A DNA stretch of 8,994 bases from an uncultured Prevotella sp. (GTDB taxonomy: Bacteria > Bacteroidota > Bacteroidia > Bacteroidales > Bacteroidaceae), in NCBI GenBank assembly GCA_900554835.1, contig USJD01000147.1, positions 1-8,994 on the forward strand, written 5' to 3'. The translations under genes were made by a program, and so were the position numbers. Numbering within the stretch: the stretch's first letter is position 1; every line of letters begins with the position of its first letter. This document shows positions 1 through 7,201 of this stretch, piece after piece. The notes below the pieces were generated by a model. The model ran no database searches. It had not been told where the DNA came from and worked only from the letters and a program-made list of their open reading frames with translations.

Positions 1-390
1 CTTACCCCTCATCATTTCGCTAAAAAGCACCTTGCTCAGAAAAGTAGAATTCTGCCAGTCGGCATCAATATCACTATAACGCATCTTGATAAGAGCCACG
101 AATACCTCCTTTATATTCGACTTGGTAAAGAAAGAGCCACCCAATGGCTGCATACCTGCAGAGGTTTGCAATTCCTCTACCTTTGCCTTGCTTCTTGGTG
201 TCTTATCACTCAATCCAACAAGGAGACAGATTCGCATAACCGTAGTAAAGTTCAATACTACAGGGCGAACCATGTCTGAGTAATCTGAAAGGTTCAGTTT
301 CTGCTCGATGGCATATTTCACTTCTTCAAGCAAATCATGAGTTCCTTCCAGAATTCTCATTCCCTCAAGTTTTATATCTTGTACATTCAT
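1..390 (-). CDS. Hypothetical protein, possibly DndE-like (N-terminal part, cut by window edge)
   Basis: The minus-strand frame is open from an ATG at 390-388 to the left edge, giving 130 residues and no stop. It begins MNVQDIKLEGMRILEGTH and lies 5 nt after the stop of the DndD-like ATPase gene, so it is almost certainly the next gene of the same operon. A hydrophobic stretch, VMRICLLVGLSDK (about residues 61-73), follows a predicted helical start, and FSEMMRGK occurs near residues 123-130. The small DNA-binding protein DndE of phosphorothioation systems has a comparable layout (an LCRxAL-type helix and a late H-x-x-RG segment) and usually sits next to dndD, so a DndE-like role is possible. 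That likeness was judged by eye and is weak. No signal peptide or catalytic motif is seen. The frame is well supported; the function is not known. Confidence 0.75.
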   Translation of the reverse strand, partial: MNVQDIKLEGMRILEGTHDLLEEVKYAIEQKLNLSDYSDMVRPVVLNFTTVMRICLLVGLSDKTPRSKAKVEELQTSAGMQPLGGSFFTKSNIKEVFVALIKMRYSDIDADWQNSTFLSKVLFSEMMRGK

Positions 391-395
391 TTCTA

Positions 396-2411
396 CTAGA
401 ATTCATAAGTTTGTAATCCAAAGTAATCATCGCTGACAGTAGTACACTGGCTTTCCTGATCTCTATGCAATGTATAGGTTCTTGCCACGTAAGCCACTAT
501 CTTCTTGAAATCCGTTTCTGTCGTAATTTCCGTATCTGTACTTAACAGGATGGTTTGATGAGCCAAATCCGGGAAATAACGGTTGATGATAACTTCACGA
601 CTCTCCTTGTCAAGAACACCCATCACAGTATCTATCATTACAGGTGGGTCGTAATCACCAAGTTCATACAGGACTTTCAGCAACACCTGCATCACAGTTT
701 GCTTGGCACCAGCATTCAGCTGACTCAGATAAATCTCATTACCATTTTTATGGAATATCTTGAACGAGATTTCATCCGAATCATCTGCCGAAAGCTCAAC
801 CCTACCGATGTAACCAGCATAAATCACCAAGTTAATGTTCAGCTGTTCTTTCATCATGCGCTCAATACTTGCCTTCTTCGCTTTGAGTAACTTACTGGAA
901 AGCGATTTGAAGAAGCCTGGCAGTTTGCATAGCATATCATATTGAGGGTCTGGTACTTGCGGCATATCATAATCATAAGTAGAGATTTTCCTCTCCATTT
1001 CCTTGATAGCATTCTTCTGTTCCACGATTTTTGCCTTCAACTCCTCTATTTTTCTGTCATTAGTCTCATAGAGTTCGATAATACTATAATCGTTTCCTGT
1101 CAAGGCACGTTTGTATTCTTCCAGTTGTTCCTGTTTCTTTGGAATATCCGCCAACTCTAAGTTTAAACTTTCACGTCTTTCATCCAGCGAAAGATAAGGA
1201 TTGGAATATGATTGCTGAACCAAGTTTCTCAACACATTGACATCAGCATCACTCAGAAAACCATATTTGTCATTATAATCATCGCTGTTATCTTGCTCAC
1301 GTTTGATTTCCGTAATAATCTCGGCAATTGAAACCTCTCCTACCTGCGGATATTTCTCCTTAACCAATCGTATTACATTCTGAGTAACCTTTTCTATCTG
1401 CTGGTCATTGAGGATATTGCCTCTTGCAGAAGCCACCACCTCCTTTTCGTTCAGAATAAGTTCCACCTCTGTACTGATGCAGTTGGCTACCTTGGGCATA
1501 ATTACTTTCCACTCTAAATCTTTGGAGATAGCCTCAGCATCCTGTCTATAGTCCTTTTCCTTCAGATAGAAGCTGTTGATGCTCTCCTCTATCTGATGCA
1601 TTTTATCACGAATCACATCATCCGAGTTCCTTCCCTCCTTCAGTTGCTCATACTGTTGCTTATGATCATTGGCATAGTTCAATGCTTCATTGTAGGCATC
1701 GTTAAGACTTGCCACATCCCTTTCCATCTCCACCTTCTGTTTGGTCAGTTTCAAGTATTCGGCACGCAGGTTCTCGTTCTCCAAGCGTTCCGCCTTCTTC
1801 TCGTCAAGATAAGCCGAGGCTGCGTTCTGCAACTGAGTGTATTTGTTGAAACCCATCACCGAATTGATGTTCTTCATGATGAGCTTGTTGATTTGTTCTT
1901 CCTTTACAAGGTCGGAAGTCTTCATGGCATCAAAGAGAAAATAGTTGCTCAATTCTGCTGGCAGATTGGCAGAAATAATCTTGTTGACTATCGCTTCATT
2001 GGTGCTGCGTTGGATAGCCGTGGAACCAGAACCGTAAGTGTAACTGTTACCATTCATATTGAGCACATTGCTCTCCTGTATTTTACCATCCACAAACCTA
2101 TAGGCACGACACAACCGATAAGGCGTTTCTTGCCCCAGAACCACACCAGAGAAAGTAATCTCTAACATGATAGCCTTGCCTTCTATACCGCTCTCGTTCT
2201 TCACGCCCGAATTGAAGATTTCCTCAAACTGTCGCTTGTTGGAAATCTTCAATCCATAGAGCGCAGAATAGATGGCATCGAAGAGCGTTGTCTTACCACA
2301 ACCATTGGCACCACCTATCAAGATGATAGGACGGTCACTTGTTACCTCCAAATTTAAGTCCAACTTTCTGTAGGTCTTATAATTCTCTATGTAGATACGC
2401 TTCAGTTTCAT
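396..2411 (-). CDS. SMC/Rad50-type AAA ATPase, DndD-like
   Basis: This 671-residue ATPase has split ABC-type ATP-binding halves around a central coiled coil. A Walker A motif (GGANGCGKTT, residues 33-42) follows an IxIxNYKTY start typical of SMC/RecF/DndD proteins. YFLFDAMKT (157-165) corresponds to the FFFDGEKI-type segment of DndD. Residues about 195-480 are charged and heptad-like, with no CxxC zinc hook, which argues against Rad50/SbcC. The signature is LNAGAKQ (565-571), Walker B is PVMIDT with D594, the D-loop is GVLDKESR, and LLSTDTE (622-628) takes the place of the H-loop. Length and motif order fit DndD (about 650-700 residues). In phosphorothioation systems DndD is the ATPase of the DndCDE complex, but no DndC sulfurtransferase is visible here and the neighbours are type III mod and res. 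Its role is therefore inferred as an ATP-driven DNA-sensing or nicking-control partner. The ATG shares one base with the upstream stop (TAATG), suggesting translational coupling. Confidence 0.9.
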   Translation of the reverse strand: MKLKRIYIENYKTYRKLDLNLEVTSDRPIILIGGANGCGKTTLFDAIYSALYGLKISNKRQFEEIFNSGVKNESGIEGKAIMLEITFSGVVLGQETPYRLCRAYRFVDGKIQESNVLNMNGNSYTYGSGSTAIQRSTNEAIVNKIISANLPAELSNYFLFDAMKTSDLVKEEQINKLIMKNINSVMGFNKYTQLQNAASAYLDEKKAERLENENLRAEYLKLTKQKVEMERDVASLNDAYNEALNYANDHKQQYEQLKEGRNSDDVIRDKMHQIEESINSFYLKEKDYRQDAEAISKDLEWKVIMPKVANCISTEVELILNEKEVVASARGNILNDQQIEKVTQNVIRLVKEKYPQVGEVSIAEIITEIKREQDNSDDYNDKYGFLSDADVNVLRNLVQQSYSNPYLSLDERRESLNLELADIPKKQEQLEEYKRALTGNDYSIIELYETNDRKIEELKAKIVEQKNAIKEMERKISTYDYDMPQVPDPQYDMLCKLPGFFKSLSSKLLKAKKASIERMMKEQLNINLVIYAGYIGRVELSADDSDEISFKIFHKNGNEIYLSQLNAGAKQTVMQVLLKVLYELGDYDPPVMIDTVMGVLDKESREVIINRYFPDLAHQTILLSTDTEITTETDFKKIVAYVARTYTLHRDQESQCTTVSDDYFGLQTYEF

Positions 2412-2635
2412 TACTTTTTAATTTCTTTGAGAGCTTTCTTGAGTATTTTCGTCACCTTCTTTTCCTCAAGACTTGGCTCATTTTGGTTATTACGTTCTTC
2501 ATGGAAAGGCTTGAGGATATAATCCTTGAGCCATTCTGCATCTATACCCTCCGATTGACATGCACTCTCTATGAGTTGCATATCTTCCTGCCTGATTCCA
2601 TAGTTCAGGAATGTTCTGTCCAAGCTTTTCTTCAT
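2411..2635 (-). CDS. Small helical protein of the defence operon, function unknown
   Basis: This 74-residue product begins MKKSLDRTFLNYGIRQEDM and ends in a lysine-rich tail (KKVTKILKKALKEIKK). It appears wholly alpha-helical, with no cysteines apart from one in SACQSEG, no membrane segment and no recognisable catalytic motif. I do not recognise the family. It lies 29 nt after res, and its stop codon overlaps the start of the DndD-like ATPase gene by one base, so it is very likely translated as part of the operon. The position directly before the ATPase, and the basic tail, would suit a small DNA-binding subunit or an adaptor for the ATPase; this is inference. The start at 2635 is preceded by AATAAGGT only 1-2 nt away, a weak ribosome site. 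The nearest in-frame methionine is the QEDM at residue 19, which would leave a stub, so the full frame is preferred. Confidence 0.8.
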   Translation of the reverse strand: MKKSLDRTFLNYGIRQEDMQLIESACQSEGIDAEWLKDYILKPFHEERNNQNEPSLEEKKVTKILKKALKEIKK

Positions 2636-2665
2636 ACCTTATTATATATGATTACCTTATTATAT
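2635..2665. repeat. 13-bp direct repeat at the res / small-gene junction
   Basis: TACCTTATTATAT (plus strand) occurs at 2635-2647 and again at 2653-2665, an 18-bp period. On the coding strand each copy carries AAGGT. One copy leads into the ATG of the small gene and the other spans the end of res including part of its stop. The pattern suggests a small tandem duplication of the ribosome-binding region. Confidence 0.7.
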
Positions 2666-5037
2666 TATAGGGCTTCCAGATGCAATGCCGACCACCCATC
2701 TATATTGTCTGTGTTATCGATAATACCTCCAGGATAATACCAGTTGCTCGTACCCTCGTCTTTGATGAGCACGCCACCCACTATCTTCTTGCCTGTAGCT
2801 TGATAACTGGAGATGTAATCCAAGAGGGCATTGTTCTTCTCTGGCGCATCCGCATCGCTGCCCTTGGTCTTGGTATCGAAGAGACAGATGGTACCCGACT
2901 TCAGTCTAACGATGAAATCCACATAGAAACAACGTTTCCTACTACCCGAATCCGTATAAGGCACGGCGAAATGCTGCTTTCCCTCATCTCCATTCTTGTA
3001 CCACCACTCCACATATTCCATCTTGTCATCCAACCAACGGGCAAACTCTTGCTCAGGTCTCGATGCCGTAATCTGCTCAAAATAAGGATACAAGGCATGG
3101 TTGAAGATTTCACCTTCCGTGGTTCTCACCATTGCCGCATTATAGAGACGAGTCTCCGGCACTTGCCATACAGACTGCTGATATTCCATCGTCACATCCT
3201 TGGCATTTCTCTTCAGCGTAGCCTCGTAAGTAACCAACGCCTTGCGTATCAGTTCCTCGAAGCGCGGACGGTTCTGATGATAGAGCACCACCTTAGGCAC
3301 ATCCATCGAAAAGACTTGCAGGTATTCCTCCAGGGCACTCTCGATGGCTCCTTGCAAGACTGGCGTACTGTCAAATTTGGAGAATCCACCCACATTCTTA
3401 CGGCAGAATAGCGTAAAGAGATTCTGCAATTCTGATGCGTTCAGAGCCAGCCTTGCCTTGTCCGTTATCTCCACGATGCCTGAGTCACCCGTAAATGGGG
3501 TGTCCTTCGGGATTGCCACCAAGATTCTTGAAACATCGGTCTGCACGCCATGTCGCTTAGCATTATAGCGATTCAACTTGATTTTGGCATCCATGTCTGC
3601 CTCCTTTTTTTTTACCTCATCAGCATCCTCTGCCTCACCATCATCCTCAAAGAAATCTTCTGCAGAGAAGAGCAACAACGGGTTTTGTTCCCATTCCCGT
3701 TCCATGGTCTTATAGAAGATGCTGCGGAACTGGGAGCCCAAGCGGTTTCTTGTTGCCCCATGCTTATCCGCATAATAGGAACGGAGCGTGATGTTCGGCA
3801 AGTCTTTCTTGCGATTGGCATAGAGGGTGCTGATATAGTTCATGTCATCTCCCACAATATTAATCATGTCTGCCGAAAGGTCGGTATAAACATAACCGTA
3901 GTTCAGAATGTCGTTCTTATAAAAATGCTGCTCTGGCATTCGGAGTATTCGTCCCACAGTCTGCGTGGTAAAGGTCATGCTCTGCAATTCCCTGAATATC
4001 AGAAGGACAGAGGCACGAGGACAATCCCATCCCAAGGCTATGGCCTGCTTGAACAGCAAGACCTCGGTAATATCATCAGGATGAGTGATATTCTGTAGAT
4101 TGGGCGATTTATCTTTTGATAGCCATACAGCCAACCTGCCATTTGCCACGCTGATGTCGCAAACCTGTTCTAAGTAGGCTTGCATCTCCTCGGCGATAGT
4201 CTTGTCCTTCGACGACATAGACTCGCTGCTATCATTAGGCAACTGAATGAGCAATAACGGATTGATGCCATATTCCTTGTAAGCCTCAGCCAGTTCCTTT
4301 CGCTTTTCGAGAGCCTTCTTCAAGAGACGCTGGTTCACCGTAAGCTCCGACTGTTCCTTACTGCTCCTTACATTCGGATTCAGTTCAATGCCCTTCTTAA
4401 TCATTTCTTCATTGATTACATCTTGGCGTTTCACAAGAACCGCATGATAGCTTTGGGTGACTGGTGTTGCTGATACACGAAGTTCTATGTGTGGCTGGAT
4501 AGCTTGCAATACCATCTCGCTTTTCTTGGCATTACGTCCGGCAAACATGTGTTCCTCGTCTATGATAACCACCACTGGCAGATGCTGCTCTATCTTGGTC
4601 TTCCGTATCAGTTCGTAGAGCGTGCGGTTCTGCTCATTGTCACGAATCATGACGGCATTATCCTTATTGATGCTCTCCCAGTTTAAAAAGAGTACATCGC
4701 CAGGATGCAGACCATCCACATGATCACACTCATCAAACATAACAGGACGCAACGACCTTCGTTCACTAAAGAAATTGCGCATGGAGCGATAACTCTGCTG
4801 ATGCAACTTGTTAGGAGCAATCCAAACCCATGCTACACGAGAATATCGGCACTGCCCATTCATAGGTAGGTCACGAGTCAGTTCATCCAGCAAGGTACTC
4901 ACCATCACCGTTTTTCCTGCTCCTGTTGGAGCCTTGAATATCAACTTTTGGCGGTCTTCAGAATCATTGAGCATGTCAATCATCTTCTGTTTCAGTTCAC
5001 GCACCGCCTTTTTCTGGTAATCTCGTAGTTCTATCAT
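2665..5037 (-). CDS. res: Type III restriction enzyme Res subunit (SF2 helicase plus PD-(D/E)XK nuclease)
   Basis: This 790-residue protein has the two-part layout of type III Res subunits. The N-terminal SF2 helicase/translocase starts with a Q-motif-like LRDYQKKAV. It has Walker A APTGAGKT (36-43), the motif II box DEEH (160-163), motif III SAT (189-191), a motif V-like ALGWDCPRASVLLIFRE (334-350) and motif VI QTVGRILRMP (359-368). An acidic linker (about 458-482) leads to the C-terminal half, where VDFIV (D707) and DTK (721-723), preceded by glutamates near 662-664, form a plausible PD-(D/E)XK nuclease site. In type III systems Res joins Mod, hydrolyses ATP after Mod binds an unmethylated target, and cuts nearby DNA. 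The start is set by a near-perfect Shine-Dalgarno overlapping the mod stop. An A9 run (codons 475-478) followed by an internal ribosome site makes frameshift or dual products possible. Confidence 0.95.
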   Translation of the reverse strand: MIELRDYQKKAVRELKQKMIDMLNDSEDRQKLIFKAPTGAGKTVMVSTLLDELTRDLPMNGQCRYSRVAWVWIAPNKLHQQSYRSMRNFFSERRSLRPVMFDECDHVDGLHPGDVLFLNWESINKDNAVMIRDNEQNRTLYELIRKTKIEQHLPVVVIIDEEHMFAGRNAKKSEMVLQAIQPHIELRVSATPVTQSYHAVLVKRQDVINEEMIKKGIELNPNVRSSKEQSELTVNQRLLKKALEKRKELAEAYKEYGINPLLLIQLPNDSSESMSSKDKTIAEEMQAYLEQVCDISVANGRLAVWLSKDKSPNLQNITHPDDITEVLLFKQAIALGWDCPRASVLLIFRELQSMTFTTQTVGRILRMPEQHFYKNDILNYGYVYTDLSADMINIVGDDMNYISTLYANRKKDLPNITLRSYYADKHGATRNRLGSQFRSIFYKTMEREWEQNPLLLFSAEDFFEDDGEAEDADEVKKKEADMDAKIKLNRYNAKRHGVQTDVSRILVAIPKDTPFTGDSGIVEITDKARLALNASELQNLFTLFCRKNVGGFSKFDSTPVLQGAIESALEEYLQVFSMDVPKVVLYHQNRPRFEELIRKALVTYEATLKRNAKDVTMEYQQSVWQVPETRLYNAAMVRTTEGEIFNHALYPYFEQITASRPEQEFARWLDDKMEYVEWWYKNGDEGKQHFAVPYTDSGSRKRCFYVDFIVRLKSGTICLFDTKTKGSDADAPEKNNALLDYISSYQATGKKIVGGVLIKDEGTSNWYYPGGIIDNTDNIDGWSALHLEAL
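3592..3613 (-). promoter_or_regulatory. A9 run plus Shine-Dalgarno and in-frame ATG inside res
   Basis: On the coding strand nine adenines (3613-3605) run into GGAGG (3604-3600), then five bases, then ATG (3594-3592), which is Met482 of Res in the same frame. Initiation here would yield a 309-residue C-terminal protein with the whole nuclease domain. Loss or gain of one A would stop the full-length frame within about 10-15 codons. The codons themselves encode a lysine/glutamate linker, so chance remains possible. Confidence 0.4.
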
Positions 5038-5044
5038 TTTCGTT

Positions 5045-5053
5045 ACCTCCTTA
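5045..5053 (-). promoter_or_regulatory. Strong ribosome binding site of res, overlapping the mod stop
   Basis: The coding strand reads TAAGGAGGT (5053-5045), a nine-base match to the anti-Shine-Dalgarno, 7 nt before the res ATG. Its first three bases are the TAA stop of mod, so termination of Mod places ribosomes on the res start. This fixes the res start at 5037. Confidence 0.85.
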
Positions 5054-7012
5054 GTCTATTATGTCATTAGTAACATTATCTTCTTTCTCCTTCGACACAT
5101 AATCATAGTCATCGCTGAGAGTTTCTTTCACAACCTCCTCGTTTTGCATGGCGAGTGCCTCGTTTTGCTGAAACTCTTTCATCATAGCCTCACTATACTT
5201 TTGCTTTGGCAGAATATCCGTTCCACCTTCTAAAGCTTGCAAGAAAGCATCTGGCATGGCACACAGTTCTATAACAGGCATGACTTTATGGAATTCGTCC
5301 TCATATGCGTATGCGCCATCACTATAAACATAAACCTTCAAAGGATTCTGCCTAGTCGCAACCTCAGCTATCATTGGAATGATAATACTGACTACACGCT
5401 CGTCGAGGACAACAAGCATCAGTCCAGCCTCATCCTTAAAATAGCGCAATACGTTCTTCTTAAATTTCTTGCCTCCAAACGTTTCTTGCTCTTGATAGAT
5501 ATTGTTCTTGATGCAGAGGAGGTCAACGAGAGAAGCCATCAATGCTCGACGACTTTTACTACTGCTTTGATCACGAGGAACGAAAGTTGTCTTATAATAG
5601 CGGAGATTGTTGTTAGACAAACCCGCTACTTGCTCACCTTTCGGGGTTCTATAACCTTGTATCACCCGCTTGTTTCGCTCGTAAGTTGCTTTCTCACAGA
5701 TGCGTTTATCATTCCCATCATCGTCCTTCTCTATTCCTTGAACAAGAATACATTTACGATGCCCACCATCCTCTACATTTAATTGCATCATTGCATCCAT
5801 ACTTGTTCCTGAACCTGCAAAGAAATCAACTATAGTTATATCTTTATCCTTATTAGTATATTTTACCAATTTTTTCACAAGTTCACATGGTTTAGAAAAA
5901 GGAAAATCTATACCTAATTCTGCCAAACGAGCAGTTCCTAAAGAATTTATACAATCATCTATATAATTAGGTGGAACTTTTCCTTTTTCTTCTGCATCTT
6001 TTTGATAACGTTTAGTATAAACATTCCACTTCGAAGGTTTACCAAATTCATCAAGAAGAGTTGCTTTCTTAACTTTCTTAAAAACCAACAAATGTTTTTG
6101 TTTAAGATAGCTATCCCAAGACCATCTCCAACATTTATCATCATTTCCTAATGGCTTTACGAAAGCCGCATCTTTTACTTCTTCAGGAAATACATTTCCA
6201 GGAGGTATTATAAAAGAATGATCTGGGCATTCGATATAATACCTTTGATTTGGACGAGAATCTAAAGACCCTTGATAAAGTGACTTAGTACACTCATAAT
6301 ACTCTCCTGCTCTTTTTCCCTCAGTTTCTAACATTGGAAAATCAGAAGTATTTGGCGCAAAGAATCTATCTACATTTTGCTTATAATTACAATAAGCTAA
6401 TACATAATCTACAGCTGGCGAGAAATGAGTTCCCTTTCCATTTCCTTTCTTCTGAACACGAGGTATTATAGCTATTTGATTATACTCACCAAACAATTTG
6501 TTACACAACAAGGTAAGTTGAGCTATTTCATCAGAACCTATAGAAATAAATATCACTCCCTTTTCCGAGAGTAACTTCTTGGCGATTCTCAATCGACGAT
6601 TCATAAACGACAACCATTTGGAATGGCGATAGCCATCTTCTTTATCTACAAAAGAATCGTTATAGACAAAGTCCTTGCTACCCGTATTGTAAGGAGGATC
6701 GATATAAATTACATCAATCTTCCCTGCATAAGCATAAGTAAGAGCAGCAAGAGCATTGAGATTATCACCTTCTATCAACACATGATTAGGCGAACCTTCT
6801 GGCGCAGAATCCAAACGCTTGGTGGCATCCTCAACAAAAACAGGAAGTTTATCTTGCATGTCGTCCCAAGCCGCTTCTGAGCTTTCTTCCCATACAAGTC
6901 CATAATGCTTCTTCTCATTGATAACCTCCAACAAATCATGCTTTAGCTCCTTATCTATCTGAAGTTCTAATATCTGTTGGCGCAAAGCACCCAAATCCAT
7001 TTTCTTCGCCAT
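5051..7012 (-). CDS. mod: Type III DNA methyltransferase Mod subunit (beta-class, adenine/N4-type)
   Basis: This 653-residue protein has the beta-class amino-methyltransferase order: catalytic motif IV DPPYNTG (105-111) first, and the S-adenosylmethionine site VDFFAGSGT (395-403) later. The region between them is where the target recognition domain lies. KGVIFISIGSDE (151-162) matches the motif after DPPY in Mod proteins. Paired with res just downstream, it should methylate one strand of an asymmetric site and give Res its specificity. The frame is open further upstream, to an ATG at 7132, but the hydrophobic, shadow-like residues there do not resemble Mod, and a GGAGGAAGG sequence precedes the ATG at 7012, so MAKKMDLG is taken as the start. 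Codons about 160-400 (plus 5815-6530) are clearly richer in A+T: I counted 32% G+C over 5821-6480 against 50% over 6781-6840. This suggests an exchanged recognition domain. Confidence 0.93.
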   Translation of the reverse strand: MAKKMDLGALRQQILELQIDKELKHDLLEVINEKKHYGLVWEESSEAAWDDMQDKLPVFVEDATKRLDSAPEGSPNHVLIEGDNLNALAALTYAYAGKIDVIYIDPPYNTGSKDFVYNDSFVDKEDGYRHSKWLSFMNRRLRIAKKLLSEKGVIFISIGSDEIAQLTLLCNKLFGEYNQIAIIPRVQKKGNGKGTHFSPAVDYVLAYCNYKQNVDRFFAPNTSDFPMLETEGKRAGEYYECTKSLYQGSLDSRPNQRYYIECPDHSFIIPPGNVFPEEVKDAAFVKPLGNDDKCWRWSWDSYLKQKHLLVFKKVKKATLLDEFGKPSKWNVYTKRYQKDAEEKGKVPPNYIDDCINSLGTARLAELGIDFPFSKPCELVKKLVKYTNKDKDITIVDFFAGSGTSMDAMMQLNVEDGGHRKCILVQGIEKDDDGNDKRICEKATYERNKRVIQGYRTPKGEQVAGLSNNNLRYYKTTFVPRDQSSSKSRRALMASLVDLLCIKNNIYQEQETFGGKKFKKNVLRYFKDEAGLMLVVLDERVVSIIIPMIAEVATRQNPLKVYVYSDGAYAYEDEFHKVMPVIELCAMPDAFLQALEGGTDILPKQKYSEAMMKEFQQNEALAMQNEEVVKETLSDDYDYVSKEKEDNVTNDIID

Positions 7013-7020
7013 AGCGGTGT

Positions 7021-7032
7021 ACCTTCCTCCCC
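7021..7032 (-). promoter_or_regulatory. Ribosome binding site of mod
   Basis: The coding strand reads GGGGAGGAAGGT at 7032-7021, with AAGGT 8 nt and GGAGG 13 nt before the ATG at 7012. It decides for this start over the in-frame ATG at 7132. Confidence 0.6.
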
Positions 7033-7100
7033 TTTTCCGTACTCCACCGACTCCCTTAGTAGAGAAGATTATTAGAAACTGGATTGCTATTATAAAATGA

Positions 7101-7199
7101 TGGCGTAGGAATCTTATTACCTTTAGCCTCATCCTTGCCTGTAGCGGCCCTGGAAAAGCCTTTCATGTCAAAGATAAGAAGCAACAGATGCCTACGCCA
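7101..7199. repeat. 99-bp segment bounded by 14-bp inverted repeats
   Basis: TGGCGTAGGAATCT (7101-7114) is matched in inverse by AGATGCCTACGCCA (7186-7199), with one mismatch in 14. The 71 bp between them contain the -7 box of the nearer leftward promoter. No clear target duplication flanks the segment beyond a single A. It could be a MITE-like element, an invertible promoter segment, a repressor-loop operator pair, or an RNA stem in the mod leader. Confidence 0.6.
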
Positions 7200-7201
7200 A
7201 A
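7169..7201 (-). promoter_or_regulatory. Predicted promoter of the mod-res operon (proximal)
   Basis: On the minus strand TTTG (7201-7198), a 21-nt spacer and TATCTTTG (7176-7169) match the Bacteroidota housekeeping consensus TTTG-N19/21-TAnnTTTG. Transcription would start near 7163, leaving a leader of about 150 nt before mod. The -33 box overlaps one arm of the inverted repeat. Confidence 0.6.

Noticed and set aside
396..2411. ATPase as Rad50/SbcC
   Set aside because: It is too short, has no CxxC zinc hook, and the YFLFDAMKT segment fits DndD better; a true sbcD-like gene lies elsewhere with its own promoter.
7013..7132. In-frame N-terminal extension of Mod by 40 residues (ATG at 7132)
   Set aside because: The extension is hydrophobic and unlike Mod N-termini, and a ribosome site lies before the ATG at 7012.
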